Positions 10,651 to 22,722 are shown, numbered from the stretch's first letter. The stretch is 64,000 bases of DNA from Tetracentron sinense (GCA_015143295.1 CM026566.1:10341072-10405071); one strand, 5' to 3'. Numbers and translations are program-made. Notes: generated by a model not told the origin, from the sequence alone.

Positions 10651-12666
10651 TCACTCAACTCCGCACAAACCGATGGATTTCCTAAAGAACTCAAATCTAA
10701 GGGAATCTAAGGGTTTTGTGAGAATGTCTGCAAATTGTTTATTTGTTTGGACATACTCAATACACACAACATTTTGCTCAACTAGATCACGAATGAAGTG
10801 ATGCCTAATACAAATGTGTTTTGTGCGAGAATGTTGAATGGGATTTTGGGAAATATTGATGGCACTTGTATTATCACAATACGCAGTCATTGTGCCCTAT
10901 TCAATCCCATAATCATGCAACATCTGCTTCACCCACAAAAGTTGAGTGCAACAACTGCCAGCTGCTATATACTCAGCCTCGGCAGTGGACAGTGAAATTG
11001 AATTTTGCTTTTTGCTAAGCCAAGCAACTAAGCAGTTTCCAATATAGAAACACCTTCCGAAGGTGCTCTTCCTATCATCAGCATTTTCGGCCCAGTCGGC
11101 ATTGGAATATCCAACTATGGTGGCATTTGTATCAAAAGAATACCAGAGGCCAAAAGATAGAGTTCCACTCACATAGCGAATGATACACTTGACTGCAAGC
11201 AAGTGAGACTCTTTTGGGCTCGCTTGATAGCGGGCACATGCTCCAACACTAAAGGCAATGTCTGGTCTAGTGGTAGTTAGGTACAGCAAACTACCAATCA
11301 TGCTTCTATAAGAAGTTTGATCGACATCCTTGCCTGAAGCATCTTTACTAAGTTTTGTGGTAGTACTCATAGGAGTCCTTGCATGCTTAGCAGAGCTCAT
11401 GCCAAATTTCTTCACCAGATCTTTATCATATTTGATTTGAGACACTGAGATCCCAGAATCCAATTGCTTGATCTGAAGACCAAGGAAGAAACTCAGCTCA
11501 CCAACCATGCTCATTTCAAATTCGTTTTTCATTTGATCAGCAAATGAAAGAGCATGTAAGTCTAATGTGGAACCAAACACAATGTCATCAACATATATCT
11601 GGGCGATGACAATATCACCTTTCACAGTCTTTATGAAAAGGGTTATGTCTGCTCCCCTCTCGAAAATCTATTTTTCAAGAGGTAAGTAGTCAGCCTCTCA
11701 TACCAAGCTCTTGGAGCTTGTTTTAAACCATAGAGGGCCCTTTTTAAACGATAGACTTGATCAAGGTGATGTGGATCTTCAAACCCTTTTGGTTATTCCA
11801 CATAGACTTCCTCCTATAGAATGCCATTCAGAAAGGCACTCTTGACATCCATTTGAAAAAGCTTAAATTTCATATGGCAAGCCACAGCTAGAAGAATTCT
11901 GATTGATTCTAGCTTAGCAACAAGAACGAAGGTTTCATCAAAGTCGATGCATTCAATTTGGGTGTATCCCTGTGCAACTAACCTAGCCTTATTTCTTATG
12001 ATAGTACCTTTTTTATCAGATTTGTTCTTGAAAATTCATTTGGTACCTATCATATATGTATTGTTAGGCCTAGGTACTAAATGCCAAACATCATTCCTAG
12101 TAAACAGAAGTAACTCTTCTTGCATTGCATTTATCCAATTATCATCTGCAAAGGCTTCAGCTACATTCTTGGATTCAAAAGAAGAAGTATAGCAAATGTA
12201 GCTAACTTCATTTTCAATTTTTTTCCTCGTTCTCACTTCACTTTCAAGATCACCAATGATATCAGTGGAGGTGTGAGGACTCATGACCCTAGGATGTGTA
12301 GGTTTTAATGGAGACGATTGCTTAGTAATAAGTGGAGTTGAAGCAATTTCAACATTTTCATTTCCAGCACTATCATCATCCTCAAGTTGCACATTTTCAA
12401 CACCGGAGTCATCCACAACTACATTGATGGACTCCATGATCGTAGAGGTTTTCAAGTTATACACTCGATAAGCTCTACTGTTGGTAGAATACCCAAGAAA
12501 TATCCCTTCATCACTTCGGGATTCAAATTTGCCCCAGTTGCTCTCTATAGCCTTTACTTCCGAATTCTCGAAAGTACTTGACACTGGGTTTCTTGTTATT
12601 CCACAACTCATATGGGGTTTTCCTTGTTCTAGGCCTTAAAAAAACTCGATTAACAATATAGCAAGC
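10651..12666 (-). pseudogene. copia-B pol, downstream half: integrase tail, RT, RNase H (fossil)
   Basis: Reading from 12666 down: integrase C-terminal region (TPYELWNNKKP type, then EGIFLGYSTNSRAYRVYN), the variable linker, and copia RT ending in QIYVDDIVFGS, where YVDD is the catalytic motif. RNase H follows (YSNADWAENADDRKSTFG, then STAEAEYIAAGSCC) and the block ends FADILTKPLDSLRFEF. Integrase before RT is diagnostic of Ty1/copia. The upstream half of integrase lies beyond the Tekay-2 solo LTR, at 15705-16184. The block is broken in several places. Confidence 0.85.
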
Positions 12667-12958
12667 TGTAGCGCCCCAAAACCCACCCTAGGAGTTAGAG
12701 TGAACTTTGGACGACTAATCATGACTTGCTTGACAACTAACCTGCAAAACCCACAGAGCATATACGATAGAGGACAAAACAGCGGAAACATGCTCTAACA
12801 TGGTATAGCGGAAGTCTACCAAACCTCTATGTATATACATAATCAATCCAAGTTTTATACAAAAGCAATCCATAAGAAAGTACGGACAGACCCGCAAAAA
12901 TACATGGATATAATCTCTCATCTCACCCACAGCTAATCCACTCAGAATCTACAACCAC

Positions 12959-13078
12959 CTATTGGTAACCCTCTACGGGGGGTTCCTCCAAAGGCTCCTC
13001 GACGTACTCCTCTTCCCCCCATGGACCAGGAGCACAAACATCAAATGGAGCAGCAGCTCCCTCAGAACCTGCCGACAT
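12959..13078 (-). CDS. LTR-encoded short ORF, acidic 39-residue peptide (Tekay-2 solo LTR copy)
   Basis: ATG to TAG, 39 codons, open in this solo LTR. It begins MSAGSEGAAAPFDVC, continues GPWGEEEYVEEPLEEPP and ends EGYQ. Its length is identical to the Tekay-1 and Tekay-4 copies despite clear divergence of the surrounding LTR. Function is unknown. A hairpin with GCTGAG and CTCAGC arms lies just upstream, as in the other copies. Confidence 0.45.
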   Translation of the reverse strand: MSAGSEGAAAPFDVCAPGPWGEEEYVEEPLEEPPVEGYQ

Positions 13079-13375
13079 AAGAAGTACGGCTGAGCATGGA
13101 ATACTCAGCGGGTACTAAATACTAACCAACAATTATAGCATAAAAATGGCAATACATAATCAGGAGCAGTTTATATATGTCAAACGGAAACAGTTCATAT
13201 CATACAAGGAAGTAAAGCAGTTTATAATCATGCTTGTAATTCGTAGAAAACCGATAAATCCTCTTGAAAACATCGTGCACTTGACTTGACTTGAAATATC
13301 TTTTCGTACTTGAAACTTGTCATGTTTGTCTTATCTTGTCATATCATGCGTGTCATGCCATGTCATGCTTGCTTG

Positions 13376-13525
13376 GAAAGTAAACTACTTGTGAGGGAAG
13401 GGAGACCCTTCTTCCTAGAATGCTTATGCTTGTCATGCCATGTCTTGTCATGCTTGCTTGGAAGAGTAAACTACTTGTGAGGGAAGGGAGACCCTTCTTC
13501 CTAGAATGCTTATGCTTGTCATGCC
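13376..13525. repeat. Tandem hairpin units (AAGGGAGACCCTT) in Tekay-2 LTR
   Basis: Two tandem units of about 70 bp contain GTAAACTACTTGTGAGGGAA and GGGAGACCCTTCTTCC. They are the reverse complement of the units in Tekay-1 and Tekay-4. Confidence 0.7.
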
Positions 13526-14410
13526 ATGTCTTGTCATGAACGAGGTAAAACATATCGGAAGATATGTCCCACCTCTAACCATGTTCTTGTAAACCTCGAT
13601 AAATCATGTCATGCATGCCGTGCTCGTGGGAATCGTGTACATACTTGCATTTAAATTTAAACATGACATTTGGGAAATTTCACAACACATATAGTATCAA
13701 TGATTGAGCAATGTAATATTCATATCATTTAGGGAAAGCAGAAAACACACTATCATAGACCCTAGCAATATTCATACTTCATTAGGCATGCATTTCCAAA
13801 TATACAGTTCACTGTATTCACCTTGGCATTTCATCAAACATGGTGTGTTCATTTTGGATTTACCCTACAACATGCTTTTCTAGATGGTTTTTTTTTCTCA
13901 AATCATACATGTATATTCATTATTTGAACAATGCCCTTCCCCATTTGTTCATCACACAACACCATTGGCATCCAGTCGCCCATTCCATCTCCATTCTCCA
14001 TTAACACCCATTCACAACCATTCATCTCATAGCACATGTATAATGAAAGAAAATAAAGAGAAATGAAGGGGAAAGAAAAACTATAACTAGGAGGGTAGTA
14101 AAAAGTACCGACCTTGAAGAAATGAGGAAGAAACCCCTTTCCAAAACGACTGTGTAGCTGCTGCCCTAGTTTGAGGAGATGCTCCTCACGAGTTTGTGCC
14201 TTGATCTTGAAGAAAAACGGGCTGGAGGTTGATCTAGGGTTTCAAACCCTTTGATTTCTCTCCCAAATGGAAACCCTAGGTTGGAATCGCCTTCTCCTCT
14301 TTCTTCTATTCTCTCAAACTCTCTAAGTGTCGAATGATGCCCTAAAGGCTCAGATTAAACTCTTAAGGTAAGAGTGAACTGACCAAAAGACCAAAATACC
14401 CTTATTGGGA

Positions 14411-15421
14411 TTTCTGTGAATAGTGCTGTGAATAGTGCCAACTCGTGGTGCTGTGAATAGTGTCAACTCGTGGTCGGTGAATAGTGCCACTCGTGGTGCT
14501 TGTGAATAGTGCCACTCGTGGTGCTTGTGAATAGTGCAAACTCGTGGTGCTTGTGAATAGTGCCACTCGTGGTGCTTGTGCCACTCGTGATGCTTGTGAA
14601 TAGTGCCACTCGTGGTCCGTGAATAGTGCCAACTCGTGGTGGCGTGAATAGTGCAACTCGTGGTGCCATGAATAGTGCAAACTCGTGGTGCTTGTGAATA
14701 GTGCCACTCGTGGTCCGTGAATAGTGCCACTCGTGGTGCTTGTGCCACTCGTGATGCTTGTGAATAGTGCTACTCGTGGTGCTTGTGAATAGTGCAAACT
14801 CGTGGTGCTTGTGAATAGTGCCAACTCGTGGTGGCGTGAATAGTGCAACTCGTGGTGCCAACTCGTGGTGCTGTGAATAGTGGCTGTGAATAGTGCCAAC
14901 CCGTGGTGGCGTGAATAGTGCAACTCGTGGTGCCATGAATAGTGCCAACTCGTGATGCTTGTGAATAGTGCCACTCATGGTCCGTGAATAGTGCCACTCG
15001 TGGTGCTTGTGAATAGTGCCACTCGTGGTCCGTGAATAGTGCCACTCGTGGTGCTTGTGCCACTCGTGATGCTTGTGAATAGTGCTACTCGTGGTGCTTG
15101 TGAATAGTGCAAACTCGTGGTGCTTGTGAATAGTGCCACTCGTGATGCTTGTGAATAGTGCCACTCGTGGTGCCATGAATAGTGCAAACTCGTGGTGCTT
15201 GTGAATAGTGCCACTCGTGGTGCTTGTGAATAGTGCCACTCGTGGTGCTTGTGAATAGTGCCATTCGTGGTCCGTGAATAGTGCCACTCGTGGTGCTTGT
15301 GAATAGTGCCACTCGTGGTGCTTGAATAGTGCCAACTCGTGGTGGCGTGAATAGTGCCAACTCGTGGTGGCGTGAATAGTGCAACTCGTGGTGCTTGTGA
15401 ATAGTGCCACTCGTGGTGCTT
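14411..15421. repeat. Minisatellite of about 41 copies, 23-26 bp units
   Basis: About 1 kb of tandem units read GTGAATAGTGCCACTCG followed by TGGTGCTT, TGGTCC or TGGTGGC. Variants are interspersed, which suggests repeated slippage or unequal exchange. It fills the LTR slot that holds short palindromes in the other Tekay LTRs. A lone GTGTGAATAGTGTTC in the Tekay-5 LTR (24173-24190) looks like a single unit. The long minus-strand ORFs here come only from the repeat lacking stops in several frames. Confidence 0.9.
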
Positions 15422-15704
15422 GTACAACGTACCCGTGGTGAGCTGCACAACGTGCCCGTGGTGAGTTGTACAACGGATGAACACAGTACGTCTTCCTACA
15501 GGTACAGACTGTTTTGGCCATATCTTTTGACTCGTTTGTCCGATTTTGACGATTCAACTTGCGTTGTGTTCGTACTTCGAAAAGGAACATTTCTGACATT
15601 TCGAAATTTCCAATTTCTTCCTTATTTATTAATTACACTTCTTTAAAAGCAAAATGACAACGAAAATGTCATGCCTTAACTGTGAAAAGGTCAGGGGTTC
15701 TACA

Positions 15705-16482
15705 GCAGTGTTAACTGCCTCAGCCCAGAAATGAGAAGCTAGATTGTTGCTATGAAGCATAGCTCTAGCCATCTCTTGGGGAACCCTGTTCTTCCTCTCC
15801 ACAACACCATTCTACTGAGGTGTAATGGGAGCAGAAAATTCATGTTTGATACCCGACTCATGACAAAAGTCGTTGTACTTAGAGTTTTCAAACTCCTTTC
15901 CATGATCACTTCGAATTCGAGTGATTGGGCATCCTTTTATCATTTTGAATTTTCAAACAAATACTTTTGAAACTTTCAAAACCATCGGATTTCTCTCTTA
16001 TAAATGCCACCCATAACATTCTGGCTAAATCATCAACCATGACTAGGATGTATCGCTTTCCACCTAGACTTCCAATTCTTGTAGGACCCATGAGATCCAT
16101 ATGAATTATTTCTAGTGGATGTGAAGTAGCAATACTAGAAGTCTTCTTATGTGGGGTTCTAATTTGTTTACCAATCTGGCCCACACACAGTAGTAGAAGG
16201 CTTTCCTAGTTTGGGCACACCTCTCACAAGCTCATGCTTTGAGATTTTGCATAGGTCTTTGAAGTTCATGTGACCTAGTCTTCGGTGCCAGAAATGAACC
16301 TCCTCAATTTTAGCCCTATTATAGACATTTGAGGGATTAGAACTAGGGATTAGGCCATAGCAATTGTCAGTGGTTCTCAACCCTTCTAGAACACACTTAC
16401 CTTTACCATTAATGACTAAGCATTTATTTTGGGTAAAGTGCACAACATGGTTATCATCGCACAATTGACTTATGCTAATCAA
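15705..16482 (-). pseudogene. copia-B GAG-pre-integrase and integrase core, upstream part (fossil)
   Basis: Reading down from 16482: FWHRRLGHMNFKDLCKISKH, the zinc-binding GAG-pre-integrase segment, then the integrase core beginning PLEIIHMDLMGPTRIGSLGG with the catalytic-core D in VMVDDLAR. The NGVVERKN segment follows near 15800. The rest lies beyond the solo LTR. It is broken. Confidence 0.85.
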
Positions 16483-17524
16483 ATTAGCTTTCAGTCCTCA
16501 ACAAACTAGGCATTTTTCAATTTTGGTATGCCTGGTGAATCGATGATACCCTTCCCTTTAACTAAAGACTTGCTACCATCACCAAAGGTAACAGTCCCAT
16601 CTGGACAGTCCTCAAATTGGGTGAATAGGGACTTGTTACCTGTCATATGCCGAGAACACCCACTGTCGAAGTACCACATTTCTGTGTTTCAGGCTTTCAA
16701 TGCAGTATGAATGGCAAAGAACTTAAGGTCATCCTTTCTCACATACACAGTTTTTAAACTTTGTTTAGACCTTTGAATATTGTTCTGTGTAGTAGAGACT
16801 TTTTTTTTTCGACCTTCTAGACCTCTTCCTTTTTTGTTCAGTTCTAGCATTTTGATTTGTCACATTATTTCCTCTTGAGTAATCATAAGGAGGAATGGAC
16901 CATTTTCAGTTCTAGACATTCGAGCAATCCTATTGACATCTTCGCTCAAAATTCTAGATTTTTTAGCCAGAACTTGAATCTGCCTTTGAAGATTCCCTTG
17001 ACTTTGATTTTGGTTCCATGAACCATTTCGGGGAGCTCTCCTAAACGCATTACAGTTTGATCAAATGTGACCTCTCACACCACAAAAGTGACATGTCGGT
17101 ATGAATCTAGGGAGAGGAGGAGGATTTCTTCTAAAAGGAATTTGATTCCTCACATCATTCACCCTATGAGCTGCATTTCTAGGCTTTACAACATTTGTAT
17201 AAGCCTTAGTACTTGATGTAGAAGGCAAATTCACTTTAGGATCGGAATGAATTGGTTCAAACACTGCACTAGCCATTGTACCAATAGCTAAAGGACCAGC
17301 TGGTGTGTCAGCATGTCCTATCCCAGATCTATTCATATTTGAACCATATTTTCTAACTAATTCATCTAGGCAATTATTGTTTCTAAACATTCTTACTTCT
17401 TTCTCAAGAGTATAGACCTTCTGAATCAAGTCAGTCTTGTCTTTAAGGGTAACATGATGTTCTTTTTCAAGAAATTTTACCTTATCAACAAGAGAATCTT
17501 TTAATTCCGGCTCCTTTTAAATTT
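16483..17524 (-). pseudogene. copia-B gag 3' half and protease region (fossil)
   Basis: A minus-strand coiled-coil-like stretch (VYTLEKEVRMFRNNN) leads to a CCHC-type knuckle (FIPTCHFCGVRGHI). A degraded protease-to-integrase region follows, in which FFDSGCSRHMTG-like sequence can be followed near 16640-16690. The upstream half of gag lies at 20651-21972, beyond the LINE insertion. Confidence 0.65.
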
Positions 17525-17530
17525 CAACAG

Positions 17531-18058
17531 ATGTGGATTTCACATGCCGATTTTCAAAAAGTTGTTTCTGAATCTTGGGACATCCCTATTTATGCTAACC
17601 CTCTTATGAAATTCTTTTTAAAACTAAAAAGACTCAAAATTGCTTTAAAAAGCTGGAATAAGAATGTTTTTGGTAATATTTTTCAGAAAATTAAAGATTT
17701 TGAATCTAGTATTAGTTCTATTGAGGAAGACATTCAAATTAACTGGGATATAGAGAAAGTTTCTCAACTTCAGACTATGAAAGATGATCTCCAAAGTGTC
17801 CTTCTTCAAGAAGAGATTTTCTGGAGACAAAAATCAAGAATTAAATGGCTTCAAGAAGGGGACAATAACACTAAATTTTTTCACATGGTTACTAATTCCA
17901 GGAGGGGCAGAAATTCCATTTCTAGGATTAAAGATCCCCAAGGGAACTGGGTGGATTCTAGAGAGGATATTGGTGCTGCAGGTGTTTCTTTCTTTAAAAA
18001 TTTATTATCCTCATCTAATGGCATAATTGATCAAAATATTATTAATTATATTCCTTGA
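17531..18058 (+). pseudogene. LINE ORF2 fragment: endonuclease-RT linker
   Basis: 175 codons starting MWISHADFQKVVSESWDIP, the conserved segment just after the endonuclease in plant L1 proteins. LKIALKSWNKNVFGNIF and EEIFWRQKSRIKWLQEGDNN follow, then FFHMVTNSRRGRNSISRI. The ORF ends at a TGA (18056-18058) after NYIP. The sequence then jumps quickly to THANMPKAINSTAIALIPK, so some 50-60 residues that normally precede that RT motif are absent. No true start codon is present because the N-terminal half is missing. Confidence 0.8.
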
Positions 18059-18121
18059 CTTGTTACGGAAGATGATAATAATTCTATATATATTCCTCCT
18101 CATTTTTTTACTCATGCTAAT

Positions 18122-20650
18122 ATGCCTAAGGCTATTAATTCTACTGCTATTGCGCTTATTCCCAAATATAGCTCTCCTGTTTCATTTTCTGATTATAGAC
18201 CTATTAGCCTATGTAATTTTCTATATAAGATTATATCGCGCCTTCTGACTGATAGGATTGGTATTCTTCTTCCTAATATTATTTCTAAGGAACAGAGTGG
18301 TTTTGTTAAGGGGAGAAATATTTCTGATAATATAAGTTTAGCACAAGAGATGGTGCAGGACATTGATAGATTGACTCCAGGAGGTAATATCATATTCAAA
18401 CTGGATATGTCAAAAGCTTATGACCGTATGGAATGGAATTTTATTATTGCAGTCCTTCAAAAGATGGGCTTCAAAAATGAAGTTCTCAGATTGATTAAAG
18501 GTTGTCTCTACTCTCAATCCTTCTCTATTATTATTAATGGTAGTCTTCAAGGTTATTTTCAGAGTACGCGTGGTCTTCGACAAGGAGATCCCCTCTCCCC
18601 TGCTCTCTTTATCTTGGCTGAGGAAGTACTTAGTAGGGGTTTGAAGTCTATCTCTGATAGTCTTTCTCTAAATTATAAATTGGGGAGGTATGGATTTCTG
18701 ATTTCTCATCTTCTTTTTGCTGATGATACACTTATCTTTTGCAATGGTAGAAAGCAGAATATTAAGAAAATTTTTGAGTTCATTTCTACTTATGAAGTTT
18801 CTTCTGGTCAGCTAATTAATCGTGCTAAAAGTGCATTTTATTGTTCGTCTAAAATTTCTAGAACCAGAAGTCTTGCTATCTCCAGTTGGGTTAACATCCC
18901 AAATAAAAATTTTCCGTTTACTTATCTGGGTGTTCCTCTTTATAAAGGTCGATTAAAAAAAGTCTTTTTTAATCCTTTAGTTGATAAGATTCTTAATAAG
19001 ATTGAAGGTTGGAAAGGAAAATTTTTATTTGCTGGTGGTAGATTGATTCTCATTAAACATGTTCTATCTTCTATTTCCACTCACATCCTAACTGGCCTTT
19101 ACATCCCTAAAGCTATTTCTGACCTTATAGATAAATCTATGGCAAAAATTTTTTGGAACAATAGGGTTGAATCTAAAAAAAGGCATTGGATTAATTGGAA
19201 TACTTGTGCTCTTCCCTTATTGGAAGGTGGTTTGGGTATAAGGAAAATGCATGATTTTTCTATTGCCTTTAGAATGAAACAAGCTTGGATGCTTTATCAA
19301 TCTGAAAATCTTTGGTCAACTTTCTTTAAATCTAAGTTCCAATTTAATCACATTTGGTATGCTTCTTTTCGTCCTGGTGCTTCCAAAACTTGGATTCATG
19401 TTAGCCAATTATGTAAGGATATTGTTTGCAAAACGTCGGCCTTAATTGGTAATGGGAATAAAATTAGTTTTTGGCTTGATTTTTGGTTTGGAGATGTTCC
19501 TTTAATTGTTAATTCTATTACTCCTCCTACTGTTTTCCCTCATATTTCGGAAATGCTTGATAATAATGGATTATGGGATTTTAGTCTCGTTACTAATTAC
19601 CTTCCTGATTACCTCAAAAATGATATTAGACAAGCGGGTTTCTTTACTTCAGATGCAGAAGATGCTTTTATTTGGAACCTAAGCTCTAAAGGTAATTTCT
19701 CTGTTAAAATAGCTTGGGAATCTATTAGAAACTCCTCCACGCTTAAAGATTGGCCCAAGTTTGTTTGGAATAAGACCATTCCAACAAAAATCCAAATTTT
19801 TGGTTGGAAGGTTATGTATGGAGTTATTCCTATTGATTATATGATTCAATCTGTGGGCATTCCCCTAGCCAGTTGTTGTTCTTGTTGTAATCAAGGTCAT
19901 TTTGAAACTTTAACTCATCTTCTTTTACAGAGTGACATTGCAGGTATGGTATGGGGACACTTTGGTAGGCTTTGCTCTATTCTTCCTCAACCCAGCGACA
20001 ACATCCACTGTTTTCTCATGAGATGGTTTAGAGCTTCAGAGAGAAGACATAATGGGGTTTATAATATTCTTCCTCTTATTTCTATTTGGGAGATCTGGAA
20101 AGAACGATGCTCTCGAAGATTCAACAATGTGCGCAAACCAATCAATGTTATTATTGACAGAATTCAGAAATGGATGTTTGATCTGGGATCTCTACCTTCG
20201 AAAAAGCCTATGGATTTTTCAATGCTCCAAATTATGCCTCCTCCTATTCAAAGAAGAACTTTTATCTCTCATATCAAGTGGCTCAGACCTCCTCAAGGTA
20301 GAATTAAATTGAATGTGGATGGAGCTTCCAAAGGTAACCCTGGATTAGCAGGAGGAGGTGGTATTATTCGAGATCATACTGGTACTATGATCGCTAGCTT
20401 CTATTCTTTTTATGATATTTGCTCAAATTATGTTGCCGAAACTAGAGCGCTTCTGGATGGTCTTAATCTATGTCAAAGTCTGGGTTATCTTCAGGTGGAG
20501 GTTGAATCTGATGCTAAATCCCTTGTGGAAGCATGGAAGGGTAATATTAGCCATCCTTGGAATGTTTGGTATTGGAATAAAAAGCTAATTCAAGCGATGA
20601 ATAATAGTTATTCTATTTCTCACATTTATAGGGAAGCTAATTCAAGCTGA
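18122..20650 (+). pseudogene. LINE ORF2 fragment: reverse transcriptase, zf-RVT, partial RNase H
   Basis: 842 open codons. RT motifs appear in order: STAIALIPK, DYRPISLCN (residues 22-30), GFVKGRNISDN, FKLDMSKAYDRMEW, GLRQGDPLSPALF and the catalytic FADD at residues 199-202. A thumb/linker region follows (WKGKFLFAGGRLILIKHVL), then a zf-RVT domain (FVWNKTIPTKIQIFGWK with CCSCCNQGHFETLTHLL). RNase H begins LNVDGASKGNPG (first catalytic Asp, residue 733), with the AETRAL Glu and the ESDAKS Asp. It breaks off at HIYREANSS before the final RNase H Asp. The intact frame over 2.5 kb suggests a fairly recent origin, but the ORF lacks its N-terminus, so it is a relic. Confidence 0.9.
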
Positions 20651-21972
20651 CTAATTAGAGCACTCTTCTCCTCTGCTTCTAGTTTGCAAGTATCTCTTCT
20701 ATTTTGAATGATTTTGAGTTTTTTGCTCAAAGAGATTTTTGCTTTAGTCAGCTTTAAACTTTCAGCATACAACTTATCATAAGTTGTTTTCAAATCATCA
20801 TCACTTTCAGAGTCAGTATGACTCTTCTCAGTGTCTCCACTAGACTAGTGTGAACACTTTCATCACTTCTATCCTTCTCATCAACCACTGAGGAAGTCTC
20901 AAGAATCCTAGAAAGAGATACAGTGAAAGCAGTATGATTATCAGTTTCTTCACTTGTAGAGGAACTGTCCGATTCTTCATTCTCGGAATCACTGTCATCC
21001 CAACAGGCATTCATCACCTTGCCCTTACTCTTCTTCTTGTTAGGGCAGTTAGGTGAAATATGACCGAAGCCATGGCATTCATAACATTGAACACCTTGGG
21101 ATTTCTTATCGCAACTCTTAGAATTTTTCTTGTTTTTCCAAGGCTTAGACTTTGACTTCTCAAAAGATTTTCCTCCCTGTTTGGGATTGAACCTCTTTTT
21201 CGTTCAAAAAATTTTTTGAAATTTTTTAACGAAGAGAGCCATTTCTTCCTCATCCATCTCTCCATCACTGTTATCCTCATCCAAAGATTCCTTGATTGAT
21301 TTCAAGGCTAAAGATTTGTTCTTCTTGGATGGACAAAGATTGAGTTCATAAGTTTGGAGTGAACCAACTAATTCTTCAATCTTCAGAGAGTCAACATTTT
21401 TACTCTCTTCAATAGCAGTGAACTTGGGTTTAAATCTCTCAGGTAGAGATCTAAGGACCTTTCTAACTATCTTGGACTCAGTTACTTTTTCACCTAAGTT
21501 GAAACTAGCATTAACAATGTCACTAAGTTTTGCATAAAATTTATCAAATGTGTCATTGTCTTCCATTTTCAAGTATTCAAATTTGGTTTTTAACATTTGG
21601 AGTTTCGAGATTTTAACAGTGGTGGTACCCTCATGGGTGATCTCAAGAATGTCCCATGCCTCCTTTACTGTTTCACATGAAGAGATTCGTCTGAATTCCT
21701 CAGTGGTGACTGCAGTAAAGATAGCATTGAGACCTTTAGTATTCCATCTAATTGTCTCAAGTTCTTCTCTGGTCCATTCATTAGAGTATTTGACGACAGT
21801 CAATTCACCTACAGTTTTCACGAGCGTATTCCACCCATTTTATACTGACATCTAGATTCTCTCGTCAATTGATTTGAGAAAGGCTCTCCTATGAGCTTTC
21901 TAGTATGCGTAATTATTCTCATCAAAACGTGGGGGACGAGAGACTGAACCGCCCTCTCTAAGAGTACTCATG
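20651..21972 (-). pseudogene. copia-B gag 5' half (fossil)
   Basis: Starts near 21972 with MSTLREGG and FDENNYA, the opening of SIRE-type gag. The UBN2 domain follows (TVKEAWDILEITHEGTTTVK, DTFDKFYAKLSDIVNASFNL, IVRKVLRSLPERFKPKFTAI). A knuckle-like Cys/His stretch and an acidic Ser-rich segment (SDSENEESDSSSTSEE) come next. The gag of copia-C is a clear relative. It is broken in several places, and the LINE interrupts the downstream part. Confidence 0.8.
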
Positions 21973-22021
21973 ATTACAGAGTATACAGAATCACACTCAA
22001 GGGTTTAGTCTTAAAGTTGAA

Positions 22022-22038
22022 CCCGCTCTAATACCAAT
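22022..22038 (-). other. Primer-binding site of copia-B
   Basis: Minus-strand ATTGGTATTAGAGCGGG abuts the LTR end and resembles the initiator tRNA-Met complement. Confidence 0.75.
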
Positions 22039-22722
22039 TGAAATTACCCTGATCGATGACCTCTATGACCTAGAGGGGGGGTGAATAGCTCTATCTAAGA
22101 ATTTCTAACCAATTTTGAAATTTTAAGTTATTTTTTCAGAAATCAATAAGTGATTCACATAAACAAACCACACAAATCTAACACATCAGATTTTTTACAT
22201 GGAAAACCCTTACGGGAAAAACCACGGGACCTCGTCCAGTAACAAACTTCACTATAAGAAGAATTCAAGTACAAGACAAGACCTTACCCAAACCGGACAT
22301 GACGTTCCGTTCCTTGGTATAGACTCTTACTCTTGATTTCCACGAACCAGCAGGTTCGATCTCCGCCGTAGCAGCTTTAGTTCCACACTGACCAAATCTT
22401 CTCAAGCTACTTTAATACCACGATCTCACACGATCGATCTCCTTCTGAGAAGGCTCCGGATCATACACCGGACACACACACAAGGTGTAGGGTTGTGAAT
22501 CAATTTAGAATAATTCAAACCCTAGAGGGATCTCATAAAGATCTAAGATCACACAATGCAAGATCAAAGGAATAGATCTATACTTGCATTTTCTAGGATG
22601 TTTGAAAGAGGAGGGATCAACAAAGATCAAAAGATAAGAATGGATAAAACCCTAGATAGGTTTCTCAGACCTCTACTCTTTCAAAAATAAACAGTGGATA
22701 CGAATTAGGTCTCCAAAAGTTG

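Larger units (their letters stand above)
12667..15704 (-). mobile_element. Tekay-2: solo LTR in copia-B integrase
   Basis: A single 3.04-kb LTR on the minus strand, with no primer site, gag or pol. It starts TGTAGAACCCCTGACC (at 15704) and ends GGTTTTGGGGCGCTACA (at 12667), the termini of the Tekay family. Copia-B integrase coding sequence stops and resumes at its edges. Only about two bases (GC) are repeated at the junctions, so the usual 5-bp duplication is not clean. Solo LTRs arise by recombination between the two LTRs of one element. It is about 0.7 kb longer than the Tekay-3/-4 LTRs because of a 1-kb minisatellite. Confidence 0.8.
17525..20650 (+). mobile_element. LINE-1: plant L1-type non-LTR fragment, both ends missing
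   Basis: A plus-strand L1-like segment lies between two pieces of copia-B gag. It begins in the linker after the endonuclease domain and stops inside RNase H. There is no endonuclease, no 3' UTR, no poly-A tail and no visible target duplication. The flanking gag reads as nearly continuous, so little target sequence was lost. It lies antisense to copia-B. Ordinary LINE insertion leaves a complete 3' end with poly-A, so this piece arrived another way or later lost both ends. Confidence 0.85.

Noticed and set aside
14350-15599. Long minus-strand ORFs up to 378 codons with His/Ser/Thr repeats
   Set aside because: They are read-outs of the minisatellite, open in several frames at once, with no domain and no conserved start.
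12662-15709. Clean 5-bp target duplication for the Tekay-2 solo LTR
   Set aside because: Only about two bases (GC) repeat at the edges, so I do not claim a full duplication.
17531-20650. A host reverse-transcriptase or RNase H gene
   Set aside because: Motif order is that of plant L1 ORF2, both ends are missing, and it lies inside copia gag.
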